From NCBI GenBank assembly GCA_009926245.1, contig RFPG01000098.1:1-5521 (forward strand): a DNA stretch of 5,521 nt. Direction: 5' to 3'. This DNA comes from Sphingobacteriia bacterium. GTDB taxonomy: Bacteria; Bacteroidota; Bacteroidia; UBA7662. The notes under the pieces are model-generated. The model saw only the letters and a program-made list of their open reading frames with translations. It ran no database searches and was not told where the DNA came from. The position numbers and the translations under genes are program-made. How positions within the stretch are numbered: position 1 is the stretch's first letter; each line of letters begins with the position of its first letter. Below, in pieces: positions 1 to 5,521 of this stretch.

Positions 1-396
1 CAGGGTGGAGATATTGGGTTTAAAAAAACCATTGCCAAGGATGATCAAAGCCAACGCAGCGTAGAAGGTTTCGATGCTGTGGACCGATAACAAAAAATAG
101 CCGGACGCCATCATCAGGCCACCCAGAATAATGGATCGTCGGTACCCCAGCATGCGGTCGGCGAGGAGACCGCCAATAAAAGGCGTCAGGTAAACCAACC
201 CCAAGTACGTTCCGTAGATATCGGATTTTGTTTTGGAGTCAAAACCCATCCCCCCGTTGTTCCAGCCATCGAGCATGTACAGCGAGAAAATGCCAAGCAT
301 GAGGTAGTAGCCGAATCGTTCCCACATTTCGGTGGCAAACAGGTACCATAAACCGGTCGGGTGGCGGTCAGAAGCAGAGGATTTAGTGGAGCTCAT
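1..396 (-). CDS. POT/PTR2-family proton-coupled oligopeptide transporter, N-terminal part (cut by left window edge)
   Basis: This is the first 132 codons of an inner-membrane major-facilitator transporter of the POT family, which imports di- and tripeptides with protons. The start is the ATG at 396-394; the frame stays open to base 1 and the rest lies outside the window. The family's ExxERFxYY motif is intact (residues 23-31, EMWERFGYY) and supplies residues for proton coupling. A GGLLADRMLG loop follows at 75-84, and GNGFFKPNIS at 121-130 carries Lys126, equivalent to the conserved helix-4 lysine of bacterial PepT proteins. Four hydrophobic segments lie near residues 17-43, 59-79, 88-106 and 108-126. 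A stop in the same frame at 450-448 limits any longer start; a GTG at 435-433 is a poor alternative. There is no Shine-Dalgarno sequence: the seven bases before the ATG read CCTCCTT. The gene follows a secreted dipeptidyl peptidase by 132 bases, which fits uptake of the dipeptides that enzyme releases. Family assignment is very secure; exact substrate preference is not visible. Confidence 0.95.
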   Translation of the reverse strand, partial: MSSTKSSASDRHPTGLWYLFATEMWERFGYYLMLGIFSLYMLDGWNNGGMGFDSKTKSDIYGTYLGLVYLTPFIGGLLADRMLGYRRSIILGGLMMASGYFLLSVHSIETFYAALALIILGNGFFKPNISTL

Positions 397-410
397 AAGG
401 AGGTTTGGAA

Positions 411-457
411 GTGAAACAAGGCCCCCAAGGGGCACGCGGTTGTGAAATTAAGTGAAA
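411..457 (-). promoter_or_regulatory. Three TTTCAC boxes upstream of the transporter start
   Basis: The hexamer TTTCAC (GTGAAA on the plus strand) occurs at 411-416, 442-447 and 452-457. Start-to-start distances are 31 and 10 bases, close to three and one turns of the helix, so all copies would face the same side of the DNA. They lie 15 to 61 bases before the transporter ATG. This arrangement could be an operator, but a hexamer is short and chance is a real alternative. Confidence 0.2.
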
Positions 458-461
458 ACCC

Positions 462-472
462 GTCAAATTGAC
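462..472. promoter_or_regulatory. 11-base palindrome GTCAAATTGAC in the gap
   Basis: GTCAA and TTGAC are perfect inverted arms around a single central base, lying 66 bases before the transporter ATG. On the minus strand, AAAA and TTTT runs flank the arms at slightly unequal distance, which extends the symmetry loosely. The shape suits a dimeric helix-turn-helix regulator. No regulator gene is in the window, so the assignment is speculative. Confidence 0.25.
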
Positions 473-493
473 CTTTTGCGGCCCGCCCTGCGA

Positions 494-535
494 TAGGAAT
501 AGGACCTTCTGAGGTAGAAATAGGTCGTTTAGAGG
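494..535. repeat. Imperfect 21-base tandem repeat at the end of the peptidase gene
   Basis: Bases 494-514 and 515-535 match at 16 of 21 positions when placed head to tail. The best-conserved part is TAGGAATAGG against TAGAAATAGG, and both units end in GAGG. The second unit contains the peptidase stop codon (531-529). No third copy is seen on either side. A 21-base period equals two helical turns, so it could be a paired protein-binding site, or a small slippage duplication that has since diverged. Confidence 0.45.
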
Positions 536-2895
536 TTTTTTTGAAGGAAACCGGTGATTTTGGTAAACAATTGGAGGCGGGTCTTGCCCCCGCTGATGCC
601 GTGGTTTTTGTCGGTGTAGGTGATGAACTCAAAGTCCTTGTTGAGGTCCACCAATCGCTTGGCCATGACAGCCGCGTTTTGGTAGTGCACGTTGTCGTCG
701 GCGGTGCCATGGATTAATAGGTAATTCCCAACCAGTTTGGCGGCGTGGTTTTCCGGCGAGTTTTGGTCGTAACCATCGGGATTCTCGGCGGGGCTTCCCA
801 AAAAACGTTCGGTATAAATCGAATCGTAAAAGCGCCAGTTAATAACCGGGGCCACGGCCACGGCGGCTTTGAAAACATCGGCGCCCCTGGTTATCGCCAG
901 GGAACTCAGGTATCCCCCAAACGACCAACCAAAGATCCCGATCCGTTGGGCATCCACCCAGGGTTGCTTGGCAAAATATCGGGCCGCTGCAATCTGATCA
1001 TCGCATTCCAATTTGCCTAATTGGCGGTAGGTTGCTTTTTCGAATGCGGCACCACGGTAACCGGTACCCCTTCCGTCCACAGAGGCGACTACATAGCCCA
1101 AGGTGGTAAGGTATTGAAACCACATATAGTATTGACCCAGGGATGCATCCACGGTTTGGCTCCCGGGACCACCGTAAACGAACATCAAAAGGGGGTAGGT
1201 TTTTTTGGGGTTAAAATTCTGTGGTTGAATGACATAGGCATTTAGCAGGGTGGAATCGGCCCCGGGCACCTGCAGCAGGTTTTTTTTGCCGAGCGGAGCA
1301 CTGCGTAGTTTCAAAACCAAGGCTTGGTTGTCTTGGAGAACCCGTATTTCTTCGTCCCTTCGATGAAGGCTGACCCGAAGGGGTTGGTCTATTCGGGTGT
1401 GTTGCAACACATGGTAATCGTAGGTTGGGCTAAAGCGTGCGGTCGTTTTTCCGCTTTCTTGGCCTAGCATGGTCGCGGAGGGTACCGGTTGGGTTGGGGC
1501 TGATGTGGTTGGCTGCAATTCGGGGAGCTTGGCCCGAAAGACTTGCCTTTCCATGGGGGTTGGAGCCGCCAATCCGTAGTAGAATTCATTGCGTTGGGGA
1601 TCGACTCCGTAGAAATCAGTGAGTTCTTGGCCATCGGGTGTTAGGGGCGCCACTTCTCGGCCCTGCATATCGTAGAGGTAGAGGCGTTGAAATCCACTGT
1701 GTTCGCTCGAATGAATGAAATAACTTCCATTGTCCAAAAAGACCAAATGATCGTGAAGGTCCACCCAGGTTTTGGATTGTTCCCGTCTTAGCAAACGGCG
1801 TTCCCCTGTTTCGCGGTCGATCAAGGAGAGATCCAGACGGTTTTGGGCCCTATTCATGGTTTGAACCCAGGCCAGACCGGCATCTTTGGTCCAGCCGATG
1901 CGGGCCAAGTAATGGTCGGCATCCTCCTCGATCCTTGGATCCTCGGCAAGGACGCAGCGAGGTTTGGGTTGGTCCATTTCAAACATCCACAAGCTAACCG
2001 CCGCGTTGGGCTCCCCTGCTTTGGGGTATTTGAATTTCATTTCTTGGGGGTATAGATTCCCTTCGTAGAGTGGGATACTCATTTGAGGAACCTTGGATTC
2101 GTCAAAGCGCAAGTAAAGGAGGGCTTTGCTGTCGGGTGACCAGGCAAAAGCCCGGGTTAATTCCAATTCCTCTTCGTACACCCAGTCTCCGTGTCCGTTG
2201 ATGATTTGATTGACTTGACCATCCCGGGTGATTCGTCGCAATTGCTGGTGTTGCAGGTCTTGGATATACAAATCGTTGGAATACACAAAGGCCAAGTAGC
2301 GGCCGTTGGGGGAAAAGGCGGGAGCCATGATTTTGGCGCCGTCCATCAAAGGAACCAGGCTTCGGTTTGATCGGCTCCATACATAGTAAACGGCTTTGGA
2401 AGAGTACCGATAAACGGATTCTGCATCGGTCGCCAGCAAAAGCACCGATTCATCCGGGGAGAGTTCCACGTCTTCCCAGGCCAAACCCTGCGGGTATTCA
2501 GGGCTTCGTAACCAGGAATCTCGGAGCAGGGTATCGGTGACTTTCCCGTCTTCGTAAGCATAGATAAGCAAGGCGTTTTCGTTCAATGAATCTCCGATTC
2601 GTTGATTGTTATAGTAATGAATGCCATCCTTAAGAGATTCCATGAACCCGGCACCTCGTTGGGCGTATTTGCCGGATGCAAAGATGGATTCCAGACTCAG
2701 TTGGTCTTCGGCGGCCGGGGCATCAGGAATGCTGTTTTTGCCTGCTCCACTGGAAGCTCGTCGGGATTGAGCCCAAGCGGGATCCGATGCCAGCCCTAGG
2801 GTTAGGATTAGGTTGAAGGAGAAGAATGCGAAACGAAGAAATGGGTTCAAGGCGTGGGGATTAGGTGAAAAGCGAGGAGAGATCAAAGATTCCAT
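529..2895 (-). CDS. Dipeptidyl peptidase IV, secreted serine peptidase of family S9B
   Basis: This 788-residue exopeptidase should remove Xaa-Pro and Xaa-Ala dipeptides from peptide N-termini. A signal peptide (hydrophobic core about residues 20-36) ends at a likely AWA/Q cut after Ala42. With no lipobox cysteine and no C-terminal sorting domain, the periplasm is the likely location. An eight-bladed beta-propeller (about 90-510) carries DWVYEEE at 237-243; Glu242 and Glu243 match the pair that binds the substrate amino terminus. The alpha/beta-hydrolase domain (about 545-788) has Tyr574 in VYGGPGS (oxyanion hole), nucleophile Ser658 in GWSFGGY, Tyr690 and Tyr694 in FYDSIYTER (proline pocket), Asp733 and Asn735 in HGTADDNVH, and His765 in KNHG. 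The Asp-His spacing of 32 residues equals that of human DPP4. A Pro/Thr/Ser-rich stretch (459-475) sits in the last propeller blades. Phe659 follows the nucleophile where Tyr is usual. The ATG at 2895 overlaps the receptor gene by 13 bases, and no later ATG would keep the signal peptide. Confidence 0.96.
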   Translation of the reverse strand: MESLISPRFSPNPHALNPFLRFAFFSFNLILTLGLASDPAWAQSRRASSGAGKNSIPDAPAAEDQLSLESIFASGKYAQRGAGFMESLKDGIHYYNNQRIGDSLNENALLIYAYEDGKVTDTLLRDSWLRSPEYPQGLAWEDVELSPDESVLLLATDAESVYRYSSKAVYYVWSRSNRSLVPLMDGAKIMAPAFSPNGRYLAFVYSNDLYIQDLQHQQLRRITRDGQVNQIINGHGDWVYEEELELTRAFAWSPDSKALLYLRFDESKVPQMSIPLYEGNLYPQEMKFKYPKAGEPNAAVSLWMFEMDQPKPRCVLAEDPRIEEDADHYLARIGWTKDAGLAWVQTMNRAQNRLDLSLIDRETGERRLLRREQSKTWVDLHDHLVFLDNGSYFIHSSEHSGFQRLYLYDMQGREVAPLTPDGQELTDFYGVDPQRNEFYYGLAAPTPMERQVFRAKLPELQPTTSAPTQPVPSATMLGQESGKTTARFSPTYDYHVLQHTRIDQPLRVSLHRRDEEIRVLQDNQALVLKLRSAPLGKKNLLQVPGADSTLLNAYVIQPQNFNPKKTYPLLMFVYGGPGSQTVDASLGQYYMWFQYLTTLGYVVASVDGRGTGYRGAAFEKATYRQLGKLECDDQIAAARYFAKQPWVDAQRIGIFGWSFGGYLSSLAITRGADVFKAAVAVAPVINWRFYDSIYTERFLGSPAENPDGYDQNSPENHAAKLVGNYLLIHGTADDNVHYQNAAVMAKRLVDLNKDFEFITYTDKNHGISGGKTRLQLFTKITGFLQKNL
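2883..2895 (-). other. Overlapping stop-start junction between receptor and peptidase genes
   Basis: The receptor ends CAA TGG AAT CTT TGA (Gln-Trp-Asn-Leu-stop). The peptidase ATG is formed in another frame from the last base of CAA... and the first bases of TGG, giving a 13-base overlap. No Shine-Dalgarno sequence precedes it (CTCCAGGCCCA before the ATG). Ribosomes finishing the receptor are well placed to restart here, so translational coupling is likely. Confidence 0.7.
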
Positions 2896-5213
2896 TGGGC
2901 CTGGAGTAGGAAAGCGCGGGGTGGGCCCAAGTTACCGGGAACCACGGCGTAGGCTCGGTTGAAGGCATTGCGCACAAGGGCCGAGATTTTGAATTGTTTT
3001 TGAAGTTGAAAAGCCATGCGCAGATCGACGATCCAATCGCCTTGGTTGTTTTCGTCTCGAAAGGTTCGGGTTCCGGGGATAAACGAATAAAATATATCGT
3101 CGATTTTGAGCATAAAGCTGTTGTACCGAAGGTTGATCCCCGCCTGCATTCGCCCTCTTTCCCATAACAAATCGGAACGCCACAGGTGTCGGCTGCGGTA
3201 TTTGAGAGTGTCTTTTACGATATAGTCCGGTTCCGACGGAATAGGCATGGCAAATTGGGTCGGTTGGGTGAAGGTATAGCCCATCATCCAGCGGAGTGTG
3301 TGGGTTCCGATGCGGGCTTGACCTTCGGTGCCGGCTTCAAAACCCCACATGACGGCTTTGGTGTTCAAGAGATTGATCGCTTTGAACCCGTCACCATCCG
3401 GCCATAAACGGAAGCTAAATTCGATCATATCCGTATAGCGGGTATAAAAGGCAGCGATATCCAAACCGCCCACCACAGAACCCTTTTTGTAGCCTTGTCG
3501 CAATCCGATTTCGCTGCTCCATCCTTGTTCGGGTTGCAAGGTTGGGTTCGGAAGAACCTCCACCGCGCCGCCGACTGCCCGAACATAGCGCTCGGCCACC
3601 GAAGGAGCGCGGAAGCCTTGCCCTACCGAAGCGCGGAGGTGGGTGGCCTTGGCCAAGGCGTAGGTCATGCCCGACCGAAAAACGGGGAATCGAATCAAGG
3701 GATCGGATTCGATACGGGTTGATTCAAAACGGCCTCCAAGGGAGAGGCCCAAGCGTCCGGCCTGTACATCCATTTGGGTGTAGAGGGCGACGGATCGGCT
3801 GTTGCGATCCCCGTACAGGCCTTGGCTTTGGACATTGTTATGAAGATAGGTAACGCCGCTGTTACTAACCCAGGTCGATTTGCGGGGGCCTACAAAGCGT
3901 CTTTGAAATTGATATTCGTGGTAACGCATCAAACCGCGCACATTGCGATCGCTGTCGCCCATGTTTTGGGTGAGGTACCAACGATTTTTGAGGGTATGGT
4001 TGTTGCCCCAGGGGTCGGTGTAACGCAAAACCGGATCCAGCATCGCTCGACGGCTGAGCAGGGTATCGTTGGTCCCGGAGGCGGGAAAATGCGCGGAATC
4101 GAGGTTGTTCCAAAAAAGAAAATTTCCGATTTTTTCGGTCATGAAATTGCCAGCCACGCTGAGCATGAGTTGGGGGCTGAGTCGGTAACGAAGGGCGGTA
4201 TTGGCTCGGATTCGGTTGCTGAATTCACCAACCCTGAAGCCAGGGTCTGTGAGGGCCATGGCGCCGACGGTCCAGTCAAGGCGACCGGAATTTTTTTGGT
4301 AATAACCATTGATGCCACTTTGGAGGGGCATGCGGCCGGGGTAGGGGTCGGTGTAGCGCGACGGGGGATGGTCGAAACCAAGAGCATAGGTTTGAAGCAT
4401 GCCGCTGGGTTGAGTCCCCGGCCATTGGCTTCTCAAATGGATGGCACCACCCAAGGCCCCACTCCCAAAAAGCACCGAGGAGGCGCCCTTGATCACTTCG
4501 ATCTGGGAAAGGATTTCCATGGGCATGAAGGCCCATCGGACATCGTTGGCATCGGCACTAAGCAAAGGCATTTCGTCCAAAAGAACCTGAACCCGGCTAC
4601 CTGCACCATAGCTAAACCCGGAAGTCCCTCGGATATTGGCTTGACCATTTACGATGCTGACCCCAGGCACTCGATCCATGGCATCGTCCAAGCGGGTTAA
4701 ATTGTTTTGTTGGAGGAGTTCCGGTTTGAGAATTTGCATGGACACCGAAACTTCGCTGAGTCGTTGTTCAAAACGGCCGGCGCTGATGACGACGGCGTCC
4801 AGGTCCATGGTGACCGGTTCCAATACAATATCCATGGCCTTGATGGCTTCCTTCGCCGTAGCGGACGGCACCCAAATCCATCGTGTTTGGTAACCGATGG
4901 CGCTAACCCTCAGAGAACAACCCGGGAGGACGCGGAGTTCGTAGGTCCCGTCGAGGAGGCTGGCGGTTCCCGCGGTGGTTGGTGGGGTCGTAAAGTCCTT
5001 GGCGGGGCACATCCATTGCAGATTGGCCCCGGGCAGGGGGCTTTTCAACACGCGATCCATGACTTTGCCACGAAGCACACCACCCGGTTCCTGGGCCTGG
5101 GTTGCCAAGGAGGCCAATCCCACCAACAAGGAGGTCAACAAGGAGGTCAGCAGGTTTCGGCGCAGCGATTCGCCGCCCCATGGGCCAAGCGTATTTAGAG
5201 TTGCACGGTCCAT
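2883..5213 (-). CDS. TonB-dependent outer-membrane receptor with carboxypeptidase-regulatory-like N-terminal domain
   Basis: This complete 776-residue receptor should import a ligand across the outer membrane using energy from TonB-ExbBD. A signal peptide (hydrophobic core about 20-37) ends near ATQA/QEP after residue 40. A CarboxypepD_reg-like beta-sandwich spans about 46-133 (GVLRGKVMD, PLPGANL, DGTYELRV, AIGYQT). A TonB-box-like LDAVVISAGR lies at 138-147, and the plug at about 148-263 has VPGVSIVNGQANIRG and IEVIKGASSVLFGSGALGG. The barrel fills about 290-776, with GQGFRAPSVAERY at 531-543, LQPEQGWSSEIGL at 559-571, LVRNAFNRAY at 746-755 and a C-terminal QWNL. The size is typical of classical receptors and well below SusC proteins (about 1000 residues); no SusD partner is visible. 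The only cysteines, 69 and 99, are both in the N-terminal domain. The ATG at 5213 overlaps the upstream paralogue by 19 bases and is the only ATG that gives a signal peptide. The ligand is unknown; the peptidase and peptide transporter downstream suggest peptides. Confidence 0.93.
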   Translation of the reverse strand: MDRATLNTLGPWGGESLRRNLLTSLLTSLLVGLASLATQAQEPGGVLRGKVMDRVLKSPLPGANLQWMCPAKDFTTPPTTAGTASLLDGTYELRVLPGCSLRVSAIGYQTRWIWVPSATAKEAIKAMDIVLEPVTMDLDAVVISAGRFEQRLSEVSVSMQILKPELLQQNNLTRLDDAMDRVPGVSIVNGQANIRGTSGFSYGAGSRVQVLLDEMPLLSADANDVRWAFMPMEILSQIEVIKGASSVLFGSGALGGAIHLRSQWPGTQPSGMLQTYALGFDHPPSRYTDPYPGRMPLQSGINGYYQKNSGRLDWTVGAMALTDPGFRVGEFSNRIRANTALRYRLSPQLMLSVAGNFMTEKIGNFLFWNNLDSAHFPASGTNDTLLSRRAMLDPVLRYTDPWGNNHTLKNRWYLTQNMGDSDRNVRGLMRYHEYQFQRRFVGPRKSTWVSNSGVTYLHNNVQSQGLYGDRNSRSVALYTQMDVQAGRLGLSLGGRFESTRIESDPLIRFPVFRSGMTYALAKATHLRASVGQGFRAPSVAERYVRAVGGAVEVLPNPTLQPEQGWSSEIGLRQGYKKGSVVGGLDIAAFYTRYTDMIEFSFRLWPDGDGFKAINLLNTKAVMWGFEAGTEGQARIGTHTLRWMMGYTFTQPTQFAMPIPSEPDYIVKDTLKYRSRHLWRSDLLWERGRMQAGINLRYNSFMLKIDDIFYSFIPGTRTFRDENNQGDWIVDLRMAFQLQKQFKISALVRNAFNRAYAVVPGNLGPPRAFLLQAQWNL
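5125..5148 (-). repeat. Perfect 12-base tandem duplication inside a signal-peptide core
   Basis: AACAAGGAGGTC (plus strand) occurs twice in direct succession at 5125-5136 and 5137-5148. Being in frame, it encodes the repeated Leu-Thr-Ser-Leu pattern in the hydrophobic core of the complete receptor's signal peptide (residues 21-30, LLTSLLTSLL). Slippage is the likely origin. It lengthens the core by four residues without breaking the frame. Confidence 0.8.
5195..5213 (-). other. Overlapping stop-start junction between the tandem receptor genes
   Basis: The upstream receptor ends CAA TGG ACC GTG CAA CTC TAA (Gln-Trp-Thr-Val-Gln-Leu-stop). The downstream receptor's ATG is formed out of frame across CAA and TGG, giving a 19-base overlap. 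The sequence before the ATG (TTTCCAAATTCA) has no Shine-Dalgarno element. As at the next junction, coupled re-initiation is the simplest reading. Confidence 0.7.
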
Positions 5214-5521
5214 TGAATTTGGAAATTACGTTGTTCCCCGATATTGCCCGGTACAGGCATCCAACTCCTGTTGAGGGCATTGCGGACGATGAAATTAAAA
5301 CGGTAGCGTCCCTGATACCCGGTCCAACCAAGCCTTAGATCCACCATCCAATCCCCGCGCCGGGTTCGGATGCGGTGGTCCAGCAGTCCCGGTATAAAAC
5401 GGTAATAGTCCTTGTCAATATTCAAGGGAATGGAATTGTAACGAACTTGGCTTGTCCAGGTCCAGGATCCCTTATGGACAGAAAATTCAGCCCGTAACAA
5501 ATGACGATAACGGTACTTGAG
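5195..5521 (-). CDS. TonB-dependent outer-membrane receptor, C-terminal end only (cut by right window edge)
   Basis: This holds the last 108 codons of a receptor whose start lies beyond base 5521; the frame is open to the edge, so the in-frame TTG at 5500 is not a real start. The residues are the final strands of an outer-membrane beta-barrel. They align nearly end to end with residues 670-776 of the downstream receptor at roughly 40 percent identity counted by eye. Shared blocks are LKYR.RHL, RYNS, FIPG, GDW.VDLR, VRNA.NR and VPGN.G, and both have a terminal Gln-Trp. The two genes are therefore tandem paralogues from duplication, now well diverged. The stop is TAA at 5197-5195, inside the next gene. 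Its domains and ligand cannot be judged from this fragment; it probably resembles its neighbour. The promoter of the whole operon must lie upstream, outside the window. Confidence 0.9.
   Translation of the reverse strand, partial: LKYRYRHLLRAEFSVHKGSWTWTSQVRYNSIPLNIDKDYYRFIPGLLDHRIRTRRGDWMVDLRLGWTGYQGRYRFNFIVRNALNRSWMPVPGNIGEQRNFQIQWTVQL

Larger units (their letters stand above)
397..528. other. 132-base gap between the dipeptidyl peptidase and transporter genes
   Basis: This is the only non-coding stretch in the window. It contrasts with the overlapping junctions upstream. It contains part of an imperfect 21-base tandem repeat (494-535), an 11-base palindrome (462-472), three TTTCAC hexamers on the minus strand (411-457) and a small GC-rich stem (421-433). 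I found no hairpin followed by a T-run, so there is no clear intrinsic terminator after the peptidase gene. I also found no good match to the Bacteroidota promoter pattern (TTTG, then TAnnTTTG about 20 bases on). The best partial match is TAATTTCA with a TTTG only 13 bases upstream, which is too close. The gap may hold a promoter or regulatory site for the transporter, or simply be a spacer inside a longer transcript. Confidence 0.6.

Noticed and set aside
421..433. GCCCC-CAA-GGGGC stem as a terminator after the peptidase gene
   Set aside because: The stem is only five base pairs and is not followed by a T-run on the minus strand. It lies about 25 bases before the next start codon, which is a poor place for a terminator.
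504..528. GACCT...AGGTC hairpin just after the peptidase stop codon
   Set aside because: Five pairs around a 14-base loop with no T-run after it; too weak to call a terminator.
393..710. Minus-strand open frame of 105 codons across the gap
   Set aside because: It is a shifted reading of the peptidase C-terminal region with low-complexity Thr/Ser/Pro content, and it runs over the peptidase stop codon and the repeats.
3774..4700. Plus-strand open frame of 308 codons antisense to the TonB receptor gene
   Set aside because: It lies wholly opposite a well-supported receptor gene. Its translation shows no recognisable domain, and its glycine/alanine/valine-rich composition is what the antisense frame of such codons gives.
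4707..5198. Plus-strand open frame of 163 codons
   Set aside because: It is opposite the signal peptide, N-terminal domain and plug of the receptor. The Gln/Gly-rich repeat in it is only the antisense reading of the Leu-Thr-Ser-Leu repeat.
2883..5213. SusC-type (RagA-type) assignment for the complete receptor
   Set aside because: At 776 residues it is too short, no SusD-like gene follows, and the next gene is a peptidase, so a classical TonB-dependent receptor fits better.
5195..5500. A free-standing 101-residue gene starting at the TTG at 5500
   Set aside because: The frame continues to the window edge, and the residues before the TTG (LKYRYRHL) already match the paralogous receptor, so this is the tail of a longer gene.

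Overview
The window looks like chromosomal DNA from a member of the Bacteroidota. The evidence is an outer-membrane TonB-dependent receptor with a carboxypeptidase-regulatory-like beta-sandwich ahead of the plug, a bacterial dipeptidyl peptidase IV, and three visible start codons that all lack a Shine-Dalgarno sequence. Base composition is balanced to slightly GC-rich. I cannot place it more finely than phylum. No RNA genes, insertion sequences or CRISPR arrays are visible.

All genes are on the minus strand, so transcription runs right to left. The order is: (1) 5521-5195, the last 108 codons of a TonB-dependent receptor, cut by the right edge; (2) 5213-2883, a complete 776-residue TonB-dependent receptor that is a tandem paralogue of the first; (3) 2895-529, a complete 788-residue secreted dipeptidyl peptidase IV (S9B) with all catalytic and substrate-anchoring residues; (4) 396-1, the first 132 residues of a POT/PTR2 proton-coupled oligopeptide transporter, cut by the left edge. 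Genes 1 to 3 overlap by 19 and 13 bases and must be one transcription unit. A 132-base gap precedes the transporter. It holds an imperfect 21-base tandem repeat, a short palindrome and three TTTCAC boxes, but no clear terminator.

The genes suggest a peptide-scavenging pathway. One or both receptors would bring peptides across the outer membrane. The dipeptidyl peptidase would release N-terminal Xaa-Pro or Xaa-Ala dipeptides in the periplasm. The POT transporter would then carry di- and tripeptides across the inner membrane with protons. The enzyme and transporter identities are secure from motifs. The receptors' peptide substrate is inferred only from the neighbours. No SusD/RagB-type surface lipoprotein is seen, which sets this apart from the known RagAB peptide importer, although one could lie outside the window.

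The most interesting details are the two gene junctions. In both, the downstream ATG is made out of frame from the Gln-Trp codons (CAATGG) at the conserved C-terminal end of the receptor barrel, so two receptor paralogues carry the same start-stop overlap geometry.
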